From assembly GCA_032334055.1 (NCBI GenBank), contig JAUOZS010000001.1:2888501-2952500 (forward strand): a stretch of 64,000 nt of DNA, in the 5' to 3' direction. The stretch comes from Selenomonadales bacterium 4137-cl (GTDB lineage: Bacteria; Bacillota; Negativicutes; Sporomusales; UBA7701). Position 1 is the stretch's first letter; each line of letters starts with the position of its first letter. The notes beneath the pieces are model-generated. The model worked only from the letters and a program-made list of their open reading frames with translations, did not search any database and had not been told where the DNA came from. Both the position numbers and the translations under genes were made by a program. Positions 48,901 through 56,151 of this stretch are shown piece after piece.

Positions 48901-49447
48901 TTTGCACTTCGTGCGAAGTCCTAAATCCGTCGAAGAAGTGGAGGAACGGCACCCGTCCCCGGATGGCGGCCAGATGGGCGACAGCCCCGAGATCCATGGA
49001 CTGCTGCACGCTGCTGGATGCCAGCAGGGCGAACCCGGTCTGGCGGGCGGCCATGACATCCTGATGATCGCCGAAAATACTGAGCGCGTTGGCGGCCAAG
49101 GCGCGGGCGCTGACATGAAAGACGGCCGGTAGCAGTTCGCCGGCGATTTTGTACATATTCGGTATCATCAGCAGCAGGCCCTGAGACGCCGTATAAGTAG
49201 AGGCCAGCGCCCCCGCCTGCAGACAGCCGTGGAGCGTACCGGCAGCCCCGCCTTCGGACTGCATCTCGATTACTCTGACCGGCTGGCCGAAAATGTTTCT
49301 CCTGCCTTGCGCCGACCATTCGTCGACCAATTCCGCCATCTGCGACGAAGGGGTGATAGGATAAATGGCCGCCACCTCGGTGAACGCGTACGACACATGC
49401 GCCGCCGCGGTGTTGCCGTCCATCGTTTTCTTGTTGCGGGTAATCAT
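45926..49447 (-). CDS. nifJ: Pyruvate:ferredoxin (flavodoxin) oxidoreductase, single-chain
   Basis: An 1173-residue fused 2-oxoacid:ferredoxin oxidoreductase, full length for the PFOR/NifJ type. Domains in order: 'YAFTEVAAIYPITPSSQMAE' (domain I, residues 21-40); a gamma-type domain near 420-630 ('GMGADGTVGANKSAIKII'); two [4Fe-4S] clusters near 690-755 ('CIQCNQCSFVCP', 'CTGCGNCVDVCP'); and the TPP domain with 'CAGCGETPYAKL', 'GDGWAYDIGYGGLDHVL' and 'DTEVYSNTGGQSSK'. It converts pyruvate plus CoA to acetyl-CoA, CO2 and reduced ferredoxin. Its place ahead of glcD, glcF and abfD raises the possibility of another 2-oxoacid substrate. Confidence 0.93.
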   Translation of the reverse strand: MITRNKKTMDGNTAAAHVSYAFTEVAAIYPITPSSQMAELVDEWSAQGRRNIFGQPVRVIEMQSEGGAAGTLHGCLQAGALASTYTASQGLLLMIPNMYKIAGELLPAVFHVSARALAANALSIFGDHQDVMAARQTGFALLASSSVQQSMDLGAVAHLAAIRGRVPFLHFFDGFRTSHEVQKIDVLEYDELAKLLDMEAVDQFRGRALNPDHPVIRGTTQNPDIYFQTREAVNKFYLALPGIVEHYMGEINKITGRDYRLFNYYGDPAAERVIVAMGSGCDAIRETIDFLNARGEKVGLVDVHLYRPFSVEHFLGAVPPTARAIAVLDRTKEPGAAGDPLYIDVRNAFFDTASAPVIVGGRYGLGSKDFTPAHIAAVYENLKLPTPRTAFTVSITDDVTFTSLPEYTQAIDTTPAGTTCCKFWGMGADGTVGANKSAIKIIGDHTDLYAQAYFAYDAKKSGGLTVSHLRFGRQPIQSSYLITNADFIACHNQTYVDQYDLLAGLKPGGKFLLNCQWRPEDLDKNLPAAMKRYLADNDIQFYTINAVDIAQELGLGGRINMIMQAAFFRLTEIIPVEDAVKYLKDAIVDSYSKQGQATIDMNFAAVERGIRELIRVEVPASWKNATDRQPAGAKQLPEFIREVMIPMNRQEGDKLPVSIFNGREDGTFPSGVTAWEKRGVAIETPVWQADECIQCNQCSFVCPHAVIRPMLLSPEDMKNAPADFVTKPATGYPGLLFHLAISALDCTGCGNCVDVCPAKEKALAMKPLADQRPACEEWWDFSQTLAPQTVPASQKLTVKGSQFSQPLQEFSGACAGCGETPYAKLVTQLFGDRMLISNAAGCSTVWGATAPSISYTTDRRGFGPAWGFSLFEDNAEYGFGMHMGGQQVRKTLAGLVNEALAANISPDLKTAMEDWLAHIDEGSGTRERADRLTEALAAEKGSVPLLNAIYNQRDFFVKRSQWIFGGDGWAYDIGYGGLDHVLASGEDVNVLVFDTEVYSNTGGQSSKATPAAAVAQFAASGKKTRKKDLGLMAMSYGYVYVAQIAMGADKNQTLKAIAEAEAYPGPSLIIAYSPCLNHGIMAGMGKSQAQAKRAVESGYWALFRYNPQLKESGKNPFMLDSKEPTASFQDFIKSEVRYTALARQFPAAAQSLFEKAERDARERLETYKRLAAY

Positions 49448-49837
49448 CGCTCATACTCCTCTCTTATGCAAACACTACTGTGACTTCTAATCTTATGGGG
49501 AATGAGGTGATGCCGCCGATAAAGCAGGGACCCATATATAACCCTCGGACAAAGCCGAATCTGAAGCACCACAAAACCCATTCCACAATTAGTGCACAAC
49601 TGATTAATTCAAAGTCATAATATCAATTCATTTTGGAATGTTTTTAACGAATACGCTATGTATACCACCTATTCATTGGCTCAAAGCCATCATCATCCAA
49701 TAAAAACGGAATTCATTATTCCATTTTTATTCATTATTCGTTCCGAAATTGCCTTTCTCCTTCTCGAGATTGGATAAAACCCTCCAGTTGCCATTTAGGT
49801 CGGAACCTAAACCTCGACAGGCAATCAGGCAGGTAAG
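49448..49837 (-). promoter_or_regulatory. AT-rich leader/promoter region of the PFOR operon
   Basis: No gene is seen here. On the minus strand 49817-49764 can form a three-way fold: TCGAG with CTCGA closing, TTTAGGT-TCCG-ACCTAAA (49811-49794) and a small TGGA/TCCA stem. Downstream are a palindrome GGAAT-TCATT-ATTCC (49708-49722) and an 11-base direct repeat ATTCATTATTC (49711-49721 and 49729-49739, period 18), which look like regulator sites. I could not pick a convincing -35/-10 pair. Confidence 0.35.
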
Positions 49838-49901
49838 AAAAACAGCGGCGTCCCGGTCTCGACCGTGCTATCGAGGATCAACAGCACAAAAGACGCCACT
49901 G
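49838..49901 (-). terminator. Branched terminator after the TRAP transporter operon
   Basis: On the minus strand CAGTGGCGTC (49901-49892) closes with GACGCCGCTG (49852-49843), ten pairs with one G-T wobble, followed by five T. Inside are two further stems, GTGCT/AGCAC and GGTC/GACC, giving a three-way junction. It lies 56 bases past the dctM stop. Confidence 0.65.
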
Positions 49902-49956
49902 CTTGGCGCTATTAACGGCCCGCAACGCCGCCCGGTCTCCCCTGCGTTCAAGTCGG

Positions 49957-51234
49957 CTAGCTCAGTAACTTCACCATGGCTAGCGACAGGGACGGCAAAT
50001 AGGTTATCAGGAGCAAATCGATGATAAGGATGACCAGGAACGGGAATGACGCCCTGAGGATTTGCTTAAAGCCGACATCTTTCTGCAGGCTGCCGGCGAC
50101 GAACAGGTTTACCCCCAGCGGCGGCGTCAGTAGACCGATCGTCATGTTGACAACCATAATAACCCCGAAATGAATGAGATCCACTTCCATCAAAGTCACC
50201 AGAGGAAGAAAGATAGGGCCAAGAATAATAATGGCCGCATTAAGCTCCATAAGGCAACCGGTAATGAGCAATATTACGTTCACAAGCAGCAGCAGCATGT
50301 CGGCGTCCTGGGCAACCGCAGAGATGGCAGTGGCCACCTTCACGGGTATCTGCTCAGTGGTCATTATCCATCCCATGGCAGTGGCGGTGGATATTATGAG
50401 CATTACCATCGCCGAGGTCACGCCCGCCTCTGAAAAGCTGGTGACCATTTCCTTAAAGTTAAGTTCGCGATAGACGAAAAAACCGATAAGCAGACTGTAA
50501 ACACAAGCAACAGCGGCCGCCTCGGTAGGCGTGAATACGCCGCCGTATATGCCGCCAAGGATAATCATCGGCATCGCCAAACCCCAGATTGAATCCTTGA
50601 GTGACGCCAAGAACGTCGCAAGGGTAGGCCTCACCGTTCCTTTATAGCCCCGCTTCTTGGCGATTACAAAACAGACGGCCATCAACGACAGCCCCAATAA
50701 AATGCCAGGCACCACGCCAGCCATGAACAGCTTGCCGATGGAGGCATTCATAGCGATACCGTAGGTTACAAAGGGAATGCTCGGGGGGATGATGACGCCG
50801 ATCGTTCCGGCAGCCGCCATCAGGCCGACGGCGAAATCCTTGTCGTAGCCGGCCTTTATCATCGCCGGCACCATGACTGCGCCGATGGCCACGACCGTCG
50901 CCGGCGCCGAGCCGGAAATGGCGGCGAAAAACATACACGCGAGCACAGCGACCAACGCGAGACCACCGGTGACAGAACCCACCATGTTGGTAGCCAGACC
51001 GATCAGTCGCTTCGAGATGCCGCCCCGCTCCATCAGGCGCCCGGCGATCATAAACAGCGGGATGGCCAGCAACGAAAAAGAATCCAGACCGGTGAACATC
51101 CTCTGCGCCACGACGAAGACCGGCACCTTCTGCGTTATCGCCAGCGCCGCCAGCGAGGCCAGACCCATGCCGATACCAAGCGGCACGTTTAGAACAACAA
51201 GTATTCCGAATACGATTATCAGTATGTCGCCCAC
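49957..51234 (-). CDS. dctM: TRAP transporter large permease subunit (DctM)
   Basis: A 425-residue membrane protein with about 12 hydrophobic segments and the DctM signatures 'MAAAGTIGVIIPPSIPFVTY' (about 159-178) and 'MELNAAIIILGPIFLPLV'. It is the ion-coupled transport channel of a tripartite ATP-independent transporter that moves carboxylates with a sodium or proton gradient. GTG at 51234 follows GAGGCAACT. It is the last gene of dctP-dctQ-dctM, 15 bases after dctQ. The ligand is unknown; a hydroxy- or dicarboxylic acid that feeds the PFOR/GlcDF operon next door is a reasonable inference. Confidence 0.93.
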   Translation of the reverse strand: MGDILIIVFGILVVLNVPLGIGMGLASLAALAITQKVPVFVVAQRMFTGLDSFSLLAIPLFMIAGRLMERGGISKRLIGLATNMVGSVTGGLALVAVLACMFFAAISGSAPATVVAIGAVMVPAMIKAGYDKDFAVGLMAAAGTIGVIIPPSIPFVTYGIAMNASIGKLFMAGVVPGILLGLSLMAVCFVIAKKRGYKGTVRPTLATFLASLKDSIWGLAMPMIILGGIYGGVFTPTEAAAVACVYSLLIGFFVYRELNFKEMVTSFSEAGVTSAMVMLIISTATAMGWIMTTEQIPVKVATAISAVAQDADMLLLLVNVILLITGCLMELNAAIIILGPIFLPLVTLMEVDLIHFGVIMVVNMTIGLLTPPLGVNLFVAGSLQKDVGFKQILRASFPFLVILIIDLLLITYLPSLSLAMVKLLS

Positions 51235-51249
51235 AGTTGCCTCGCCTCC

Positions 51250-51771
51250 TTATATAGCGTTCTCCACCCTGGCCTGCTCATCGTCCGGGTCTGACGCACT
51301 GCCGCACTGCTCGACCAACTTGATCAAATAGCGGACAGTCATCATGAAACACCCGACCGGAACCGCCGCGTAGGCTACGACTATCGGAATACGCATGGCG
51401 GGAGAAAGCTGCCCGGTGGCCATCAGGCGCAGGGTGTAATCGATCCCGACATAGGTGATCGATAAGCAAAAAACCAGGCAAACCAAGCTCGTAACAATAC
51501 CGGCGTACCGTTGGGCCTTTTTCGGTAAGGCCACGACAAATGCTTCCACACCTATATGGGCGCCCTTCTTGACGCCCAGGCTGGCGCCGACGAACACCGC
51601 CCAGATCGAAAGATAACGCGCCGCTTCTTCAGCCCACGACGAGGGGTCGTTTATGATGAAACGGGTGATTACCCCCCAGAAGGTTATGGCAGTCATGGCG
51701 ATTAATAACACGGCGATAAGGTGGTCTTCGATATAGGTCATTACTTCATCGAGTTTTTTCAAAAAAGCCAT
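51250..51771 (-). CDS. dctQ: TRAP transporter small permease subunit (DctQ)
   Basis: A 173-residue protein with four membrane helices and the DctQ motif 'INDPSSWAEEAARYLSIWAV' at about 36-55, followed by 'FVGASLGVKKGAHIGVEAFV'. It links the binding protein DctP to the large permease DctM. ATG at 51771 follows GGGAGG. The C-terminus ends with a short charged tail. Confidence 0.92.
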   Translation of the reverse strand: MAFLKKLDEVMTYIEDHLIAVLLIAMTAITFWGVITRFIINDPSSWAEEAARYLSIWAVFVGASLGVKKGAHIGVEAFVVALPKKAQRYAGIVTSLVCLVFCLSITYVGIDYTLRLMATGQLSPAMRIPIVVAYAAVPVGCFMMTVRYLIKLVEQCGSASDPDDEQARVENAI

Positions 51772-51792
51772 GCTCGTCCTCCCAAAAATAAA

Positions 51793-51839
51793 GGGGCAGC
51801 CCCCAGAACAGCGATAAACGATTCTCGGCCAGCTGCCCC
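51793..51839 (-). repeat. Intercistronic hairpin between dctP and dctQ
   Basis: GGGGCAGC (51793-51800) pairs with GCTGCCCC (51832-51839) around a long loop. Such a hairpin after a binding-protein gene usually raises the level of that message compared with the permease genes. Confidence 0.45.
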
Positions 51840-51864
51840 CATATTGGTCCGGGTCAGTAAATCA

Positions 51865-52920
51865 TTATTTCTTGCTTTCGGCTTCCTGCACCGCTTTTAC
51901 AACCTTGTTCAGCAGTTGCTCGCCGACTTCTTTCTTGCCGATGGTGTCATATACCGATTTCGTGGCTTCACGGAAAGCCTTGAGCTGGTCGGGCGTAAGC
52001 TCAGTTATGACCACTCCCGCCGCCTTCAGCTTGTCCATACCCGCTTTGATCTGTTTGTTATTCTCTTCTCTTTCCACCTTCCGCCAGATAGCCGCGCCTT
52101 CTTCAATGGCTTTCTTGACGTCATCGCTCAGACCGCTGTAGAACTTGTCGTTAATCAGCAACAGGTACGGGTTATAAACATGCCCGTCGAGAGTCAGGTA
52201 TTTCTGAGCTTCGTAAAAACGCATGGAAACAATCAAGGAAATGGGATTCTCCTGACCGTCGATGGTTTTCTGCTGCAAGGCGCTGTATACCTCGTTGAAG
52301 GCCATCGGGGTGGGGCTGCCGCCCAGAGCTTTGACGATCGCCATATGGGCAGGGTTTTCCATCGTCCGGATCTTCAGGCCCTGCATATCGGCGGGCGTAC
52401 TTATGGTCCTCACACTGTTGGTAAAATGGCGGAAACCGTTTTCGCCCCAAACCAGGCCCCTTACACCGGTCTTGGCTCTCATCAGTTCGAGGATTTCTTT
52501 GCCGACAGGACCGTCAAGCACAGTATAAGCAGCTTTCTGCGTGCCGAACAGGTACGGAAGGTCAAAAACCATTATCTGCGGGAATATCCCAGGCAACGGA
52601 CCGGAACTGAGAGCCGCCATCTGAATGGTTCCCATCTGCAGTCCCTCCAGTTGCTCGCGCTCCCCGCCGAGCTGGCTGTTGGGATATGTAGTCACCTTGA
52701 CCTTACCCTTGGTTTTCTCTTCGACATGCTTCTTGAACGCCTGACACGCCAGCTCCAGCCTGTCGTTAACCGCGGGCGAGCTGTGGGCCAACTTGATCTC
52801 GATGACTTTTGCGCCGTTCGCGGCCGACGGCTTCTTATCCCCGCCGCCGCAACCGGCTACAAGGGCGAGAGACAACAGGATAACAAACAAAATGCCGTAA
52901 GTTTTCATAATCTTGCTCAT
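51865..52920 (-). CDS. dctP: TRAP transporter substrate-binding lipoprotein (DctP)
   Basis: A 351-residue periplasmic binding protein of the TRAP type. The lipoprotein signal ends at 'LALVAGC' with Cys24, followed by a Gly/Lys/Asp linker. The mature part has 'IKLAHSSPAVNDRLELACQA' and the carboxylate-binding region 'VRTISTPADMQGLKIRTMEN', with the conserved Arg expected to bind a substrate carboxylate. 'LGGSPTPMAFNEVYSALQQK' is a family hallmark. ATG at 52920 follows GAGGAGGGG. It heads the TRAP operon and is separated from an IclR gene by about 455 bases of regulatory sequence. Confidence 0.93.
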   Translation of the reverse strand: MSKIMKTYGILFVILLSLALVAGCGGGDKKPSAANGAKVIEIKLAHSSPAVNDRLELACQAFKKHVEEKTKGKVKVTTYPNSQLGGEREQLEGLQMGTIQMAALSSGPLPGIFPQIMVFDLPYLFGTQKAAYTVLDGPVGKEILELMRAKTGVRGLVWGENGFRHFTNSVRTISTPADMQGLKIRTMENPAHMAIVKALGGSPTPMAFNEVYSALQQKTIDGQENPISLIVSMRFYEAQKYLTLDGHVYNPYLLLINDKFYSGLSDDVKKAIEEGAAIWRKVEREENNKQIKAGMDKLKAAGVVITELTPDQLKAFREATKSVYDTIGKKEVGEQLLNKVVKAVQEAESKK

Positions 52921-52958
52921 AATACGAAACCCCTCCTCGTTTTCTTACTCACCAATTT

Positions 52959-52992
52959 AAACCACACGAACATCCAAACCACGCGAACACCC
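52959..52992. repeat. Tandem 17-bp repeat in the dctP leader
   Basis: AAACCACACGAACATCC is followed directly by AAACCACGCGAACACCC, 15 of 17 bases identical. The pair lies 39-72 bases before the dctP start and could be a double operator for the adjacent IclR regulator or another protein. Confidence 0.45.
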
Positions 52993-53302
52993 CTAAGCGG
53001 AAATCCCTCCTTTAAAGAAATATACCTTAATGGCGGAACGCCTCCCTGTCCCGGTCAGCTTTCCAGCCATAAAACCGCACCCGACGCCTTAAAACATTTC
53101 TGCCAGACCGCATCCGGATCGACGACAAATTCGGTACGCAATTTTCAGTACATTCCTAATCATTCTGCCTATTTCGGAAAATTCCTTCTTGATTTTTAGA
53201 TTACACCTGTCTCATTTTCGGAATACATTTTCATGTCTGAGATAGTCAACTTTTAAAATCGCTCACAGTAAAACCCTCCTGTTGCAATATGTTTAAAAAG
53301 AA
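52993..53302. promoter_or_regulatory. Upstream region of the TRAP operon
   Basis: No gene is seen. TTTCGGAA occurs at 53172-53179 and 53216-53223, and the same octamer occurs in inverted orientation at 49741-49748 upstream of the PFOR operon. These could be shared regulator half-sites. I see no clear -35/-10 pair. Confidence 0.3.
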
Positions 53303-53329
53303 ATTGCCGGATCTGCAAGATCCGGCAAT
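53303..53329 (-). terminator. Terminator of the IclR gene
   Basis: ATTGCCGGATCT and AGATCCGGCAAT form a perfect 12-bp stem with a three-base loop. On the minus strand it is followed by TTCTTTTT. It lies about 50 bases after the IclR stop. Confidence 0.75.
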
Positions 53330-53376
53330 AGTAAAGACTTTTTCTTTATTGCAAATTTTAAAAGCGCTTTTTGGAA

Positions 53377-54159
53377 TCAGCCAAAAATCCTTCTGAAATC
53401 GTCGCCGATTTTTTGCGCCGCATCAACCACCGCTGGGATAATTCTCTCGATTACGTCCGGCGTCATTCTTACTTTCGGCGCTGTCACACTTATGGAGGCA
53501 ACAACTTTATTACCGACACCGAACACCGGTCCCCCTACGCAACAAAGACCGAGATAGAACTCCTCGTCATCCACCGAATAATGATTTTGCTTAATTTCTT
53601 TGATTTTTCCCAGCACTTTCTGCATGTCAACCGTGGTAAGCGGTGTAAGAGGCTCGAGCACCTTAGGAAGAATAGACTTGATCGTCTCGTCGGAAAGGTC
53701 GCACAAAAGGCTTCGTCCCAGCGAAGTGCAATAAAGCGGATAACTGTCGTCCAGCGTAAAATTCGGCCGCAGCAGATGCTTCGACTCCACCAGCTCGATG
53801 TACGAGCATTTGTCCCGGTCGCGCACCGCCAGATTTACGCCTTCGCCAAACTCATCGTTGATTACCAGCATGTGCTTCCGGGCCTGTTCCCTCCACCGCA
53901 CGAAATTGCCGCATTTACCGAAAACTTGCAGCATTTTGGGAGATAACCTGTATTTTCGAGTCTCGGGGTTTTGATACAAATACCCCATCAACTCGATGGT
54001 ATTCACTATTCTTTGCACACTGCTCTCAGGCAAACCCACAATTTGCCCAAGATCAGTTACGCCGAACTCATCGCTATCCTTGAAGCATTCAAGTACATGC
54101 AGCCCTTTAACCAACGCCTGAATCTGATACTTCGCTTCTTCGCTTTTTTTCACTTCCAC
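53377..54159 (-). CDS. IclR family transcriptional regulator (next to the TRAP operon)
   Basis: A 260-residue IclR regulator. The winged helix at about residues 15-75 contains 'VTDLGQIVGLPESSVQRIVN', and the effector domain contains 'YCTSLGRSLLCDLSDETIKS' and 'GVGNKVVASISVTAPKVRMT'. It is unlike the IclR protein at 37731 except in the fold. GTG at 54159 follows GGAGG. It is a single-gene transcript closed by its own terminator and lies directly upstream of dctPQM, so control of the transporter by its substrate is the likely role. Confidence 0.9.
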   Translation of the reverse strand: MEVKKSEEAKYQIQALVKGLHVLECFKDSDEFGVTDLGQIVGLPESSVQRIVNTIELMGYLYQNPETRKYRLSPKMLQVFGKCGNFVRWREQARKHMLVINDEFGEGVNLAVRDRDKCSYIELVESKHLLRPNFTLDDSYPLYCTSLGRSLLCDLSDETIKSILPKVLEPLTPLTTVDMQKVLGKIKEIKQNHYSVDDEEFYLGLCCVGGPVFGVGNKVVASISVTAPKVRMTPDVIERIIPAVVDAAQKIGDDFRRIFG

Positions 54160-54411
54160 TTGACCTCCGCCTTAAAAGTGCGAATACATAAACCGCGTGG
54201 GTCTGCTGAAATATTAAAATCCCACATAAATATGCTAATTACGGGGGTATCCTTTTGCTTATATCTCATTATAGCAGAAAAACACGTGTTGTCATTAATA
54301 TATTTGGTCTTATATATTCCACATTATAGATCAAGATAATTTTAATTATGGAATGTTGCCACTTTCGCGAGGATCGCAAAATAGCAACAGGTGAACAAAC
54401 TTCTTTTGCGC
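54160..54411. promoter_or_regulatory. Promoter region of the IclR gene
   Basis: AT-rich and without a gene. It contains an inverted pair ATTCCA (from about 54315) and TGGAAT (about 54346-54351) separated by roughly 30 bases, reminiscent of the TGGAAAT-type half-sites of IclR proteins. Nothing further could be assigned, and 54449-54599 likewise shows only a weak open frame. Confidence 0.3.
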
Positions 54412-54448
54412 AAAAAACGAGAGACAGATTCCTAAGAACCTGCCTCGC
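54412..54448 (-). terminator. Terminator of the MarR-SDR operon
   Basis: On the minus strand GAGGCAGGTTC and GAATCTGTCTCTC pair with a few wobble positions around TTAG, followed by six T. It lies about 150 bases after the SDR stop. Confidence 0.6.
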
Positions 54449-54599
54449 GGCGAACGGTGTAAGTTTTCGACTTCAGCTTCCAGCCCTCCATAAACAAGCG
54501 CCAGACCGAAGAATTGGCTACCCTGCGGTTTATGAAGAATGCGGAAAACATCGTATTCGCGGTCTCCCGGCATCGGCAAGCCCCACCTGGCGACTGACA

Positions 54600-55343
54600 C
54601 TATTTTAATATCTTGTATCCGCCATCCACGAAAATCGTTTCACCATTTATGTACGCAGCCATATCTGACAGTAAGAAAAGTACGACACTTGAAATGTCCT
54701 CCGGTTGCCCAAGTCTTTTTAAAGGAATCAAATCTTCCGACGCTTTTCTAACCTCGGGCATATCAAACGCCGCAGCAGTCATCCCCGTATAGATGAAGCC
54801 AGGCGCAACTGAATTGACGCAAATGTTGCTGTTTGCCAAATCCAACGACATCGCGGCTGTTAGCGCCACTACCCCTGCTTTCGAAGCGGCATAACTCGCC
54901 ATATTCGGCCGAAAAATCCGGGACCGCAAGCAACTTATATTAACTATTCTCCCGGCGACGCTATTTTTAATCATTTCTTTTGAAACGTACTTCGATAATA
55001 GGAATGTCCCCGTAAGATTTGTTCCGATTACTCTGTTCCATTCATCTACGGTTTGCTCATAAAAAGGCTTCGCCTTTGCAAATACTCCGGCGCAGTTTAC
55101 AAGACCGAAAACTTGCATAGCGCCAAGCTTTTCAAAAGCCGCCTGAATATCGCTTTCGTCACTGACATCGACGATATGGTGCATATACCGTGCGGTGTTT
55201 ATCGTCGCCCCAGCAGTATCAAATCCAACTACCGTTGCTCCATGTTCCAGTAAAGTAACCGCACACGCTTTGCCAATACCTGAACTGGCCCCCGATACTA
55301 TAATCATCTTACCTTCAAAGTCAAGCATTCCATCCTGAGACAT
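54600..55343 (-). CDS. Short-chain dehydrogenase/reductase with Cys at the catalytic Ser position
   Basis: A 247-residue SDR. The NAD(P) motif 'GASSGIG' is at 18-24, 'VNCAG' near 82-86, and YxxxK is Tyr151-Lys155 ('SYAASKAG'). The residue 13 before Tyr, normally the catalytic Ser, is Cys138 ('VNISCLRS'; codon TGC). Asp41 ('VVGFDTAG') at the end of strand 2 suggests NAD preference. ATG at 55343 has AGGAGG eight bases upstream; the 24-residue longer form reads through the MarR gene. It overlaps the MarR stop by 23 bases, so the two are translationally linked. Substrate unknown; activity may be altered by the Ser-to-Cys change. Confidence 0.88.
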   Translation of the reverse strand: MSQDGMLDFEGKMIIVSGASSGIGKACAVTLLEHGATVVGFDTAGATINTARYMHHIVDVSDESDIQAAFEKLGAMQVFGLVNCAGVFAKAKPFYEQTVDEWNRVIGTNLTGTFLLSKYVSKEMIKNSVAGRIVNISCLRSRIFRPNMASYAASKAGVVALTAAMSLDLANSNICVNSVAPGFIYTGMTAAAFDMPEVRKASEDLIPLKRLGQPEDISSVVLFLLSDMAAYINGETIFVDGGYKILK

Positions 55344-55851
55344 TATTCGACCTCCTGTTTTTGATGTTCTGTTTTGATTTACCCTTCGCTTCACAACACG
55401 AAGATGCTTCTTCATCGAGGAGCATCGGGTTTAATGCCGAAACGAATAACTCTAAGCCCTCAGCAACAATCGGCAATTTCGCTTGTGGGATGTTCGCTAA
55501 AACTTGACCGTAGTAGCGGTTCATGCCAACATTAATTTTGTTGAGTCGATTAATGCCCTCTTCGGTTAGGCTCAACAGCGACACTCTTCGGTCATCAGTG
55601 CTTGGCTCTCGAACGACCAACCCGGCCCTTTCCAGGGTATCAACATTCCTAGTCGCCGTGCTAGCGTCTAGGTTTAGGCTTTCTGCCAAGCGAGCTATTG
55701 GTATCCTTTTTGCTGCACCGATTTCGATAATGGCGTGACACTGGCCCATCGTAAGTCCGTAACAGCCCGCGCCGCTTTTATGCAAGAACCCTAACCTTCT
55801 TATCATGACCCGTAGCGTTTCGCGAAGTGAATCCGTGTCAAATTCCTTCAT
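55321..55851 (-). CDS. MarR family transcriptional regulator
   Basis: A 176-residue MarR-type protein. The winged helix-turn-helix is at about 45-110: 'IPIARLAESLNLDASTATRN' as the recognition region and 'STDDRRVSLLSLTEEG' as the wing. The C-terminal 30 residues are polar and Cys-containing ('EASSCCEAKGKSKQ'), longer than usual. Adjacent Cys pairs could sense oxidants or thiol reagents, but that is speculation. ATG at 55851 follows GAGGTGG; a GTG three codons earlier abuts it. It is first in a two-gene operon with the SDR and probably represses it. Confidence 0.88.
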   Translation of the reverse strand: MKEFDTDSLRETLRVMIRRLGFLHKSGAGCYGLTMGQCHAIIEIGAAKRIPIARLAESLNLDASTATRNVDTLERAGLVVREPSTDDRRVSLLSLTEEGINRLNKINVGMNRYYGQVLANIPQAKLPIVAEGLELFVSALNPMLLDEEASSCCEAKGKSKQNIKNRRSNNVSGWNA

Positions 55852-55936
55852 ACATACCACCTCAATGAACTATTAATTATATTGTACTTTACACATATTG
55901 TATTATGCAAGCATTTGTTGAAAAATGTATGGCAAA

Positions 55937-56151
55937 TGACGTGCTCCCCCCTGCCGTTTTTATTCACACAAAAAAACAAGCCCCGTCATCCGCTTTGTGG
56001 CGGAAAACGAGGCTTGCCATGTGTGATTAAAACCACATAATGTCCAATTATAAATAGCAGAAACCCGCATTTGTAGTCAAGCTCCCAATAAGTAGACAGA
56101 CAAAAAAAGCTAGCCAACAATCTGGCGTCGTAGTGTACTGACGTGCTCCCC
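55937..56151. repeat. Two copies of TGACGTGCTCCCC bracketing a structured, gene-free stretch
   Basis: The 13-mer occurs at 55937-55949 and 56139-56151. The second copy continues into GAAACGGG, forming a CCCG/CGGG hairpin on the minus strand. It is flanked by a GGGCA/TGCCC hairpin (about 56165-56182) and a CGTC/GACG pairing. A short hairpin followed by GGGGAGCACGTCA resembles the right ends of IS200/IS605-type elements, so these may be remnants of such an element. No transposase is present. The rest of 55852-56465 has only the hairpins listed separately. Confidence 0.35.
55965..56025 (-). terminator. Long hairpin with T-run (minus strand), unassigned transcript
   Basis: CAAGCC (55977-55982) pairs with GGCTTG (56011-56016), with a second inner stem CCGC/GCGG; outside, CACACA pairs with TGTGTG. 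On the minus strand the hairpin is followed by seven T. No protein gene lies between it and the glmS terminator, so it may end a small RNA or act ahead of the MarR gene. Confidence 0.5.

Noticed and set aside
54346..54600. 84-codon frame after the SDR gene
   Set aside because: It starts at a GTG inside the SDR stop region without a ribosome site and reads straight through the terminator hairpin at 54412-54448.
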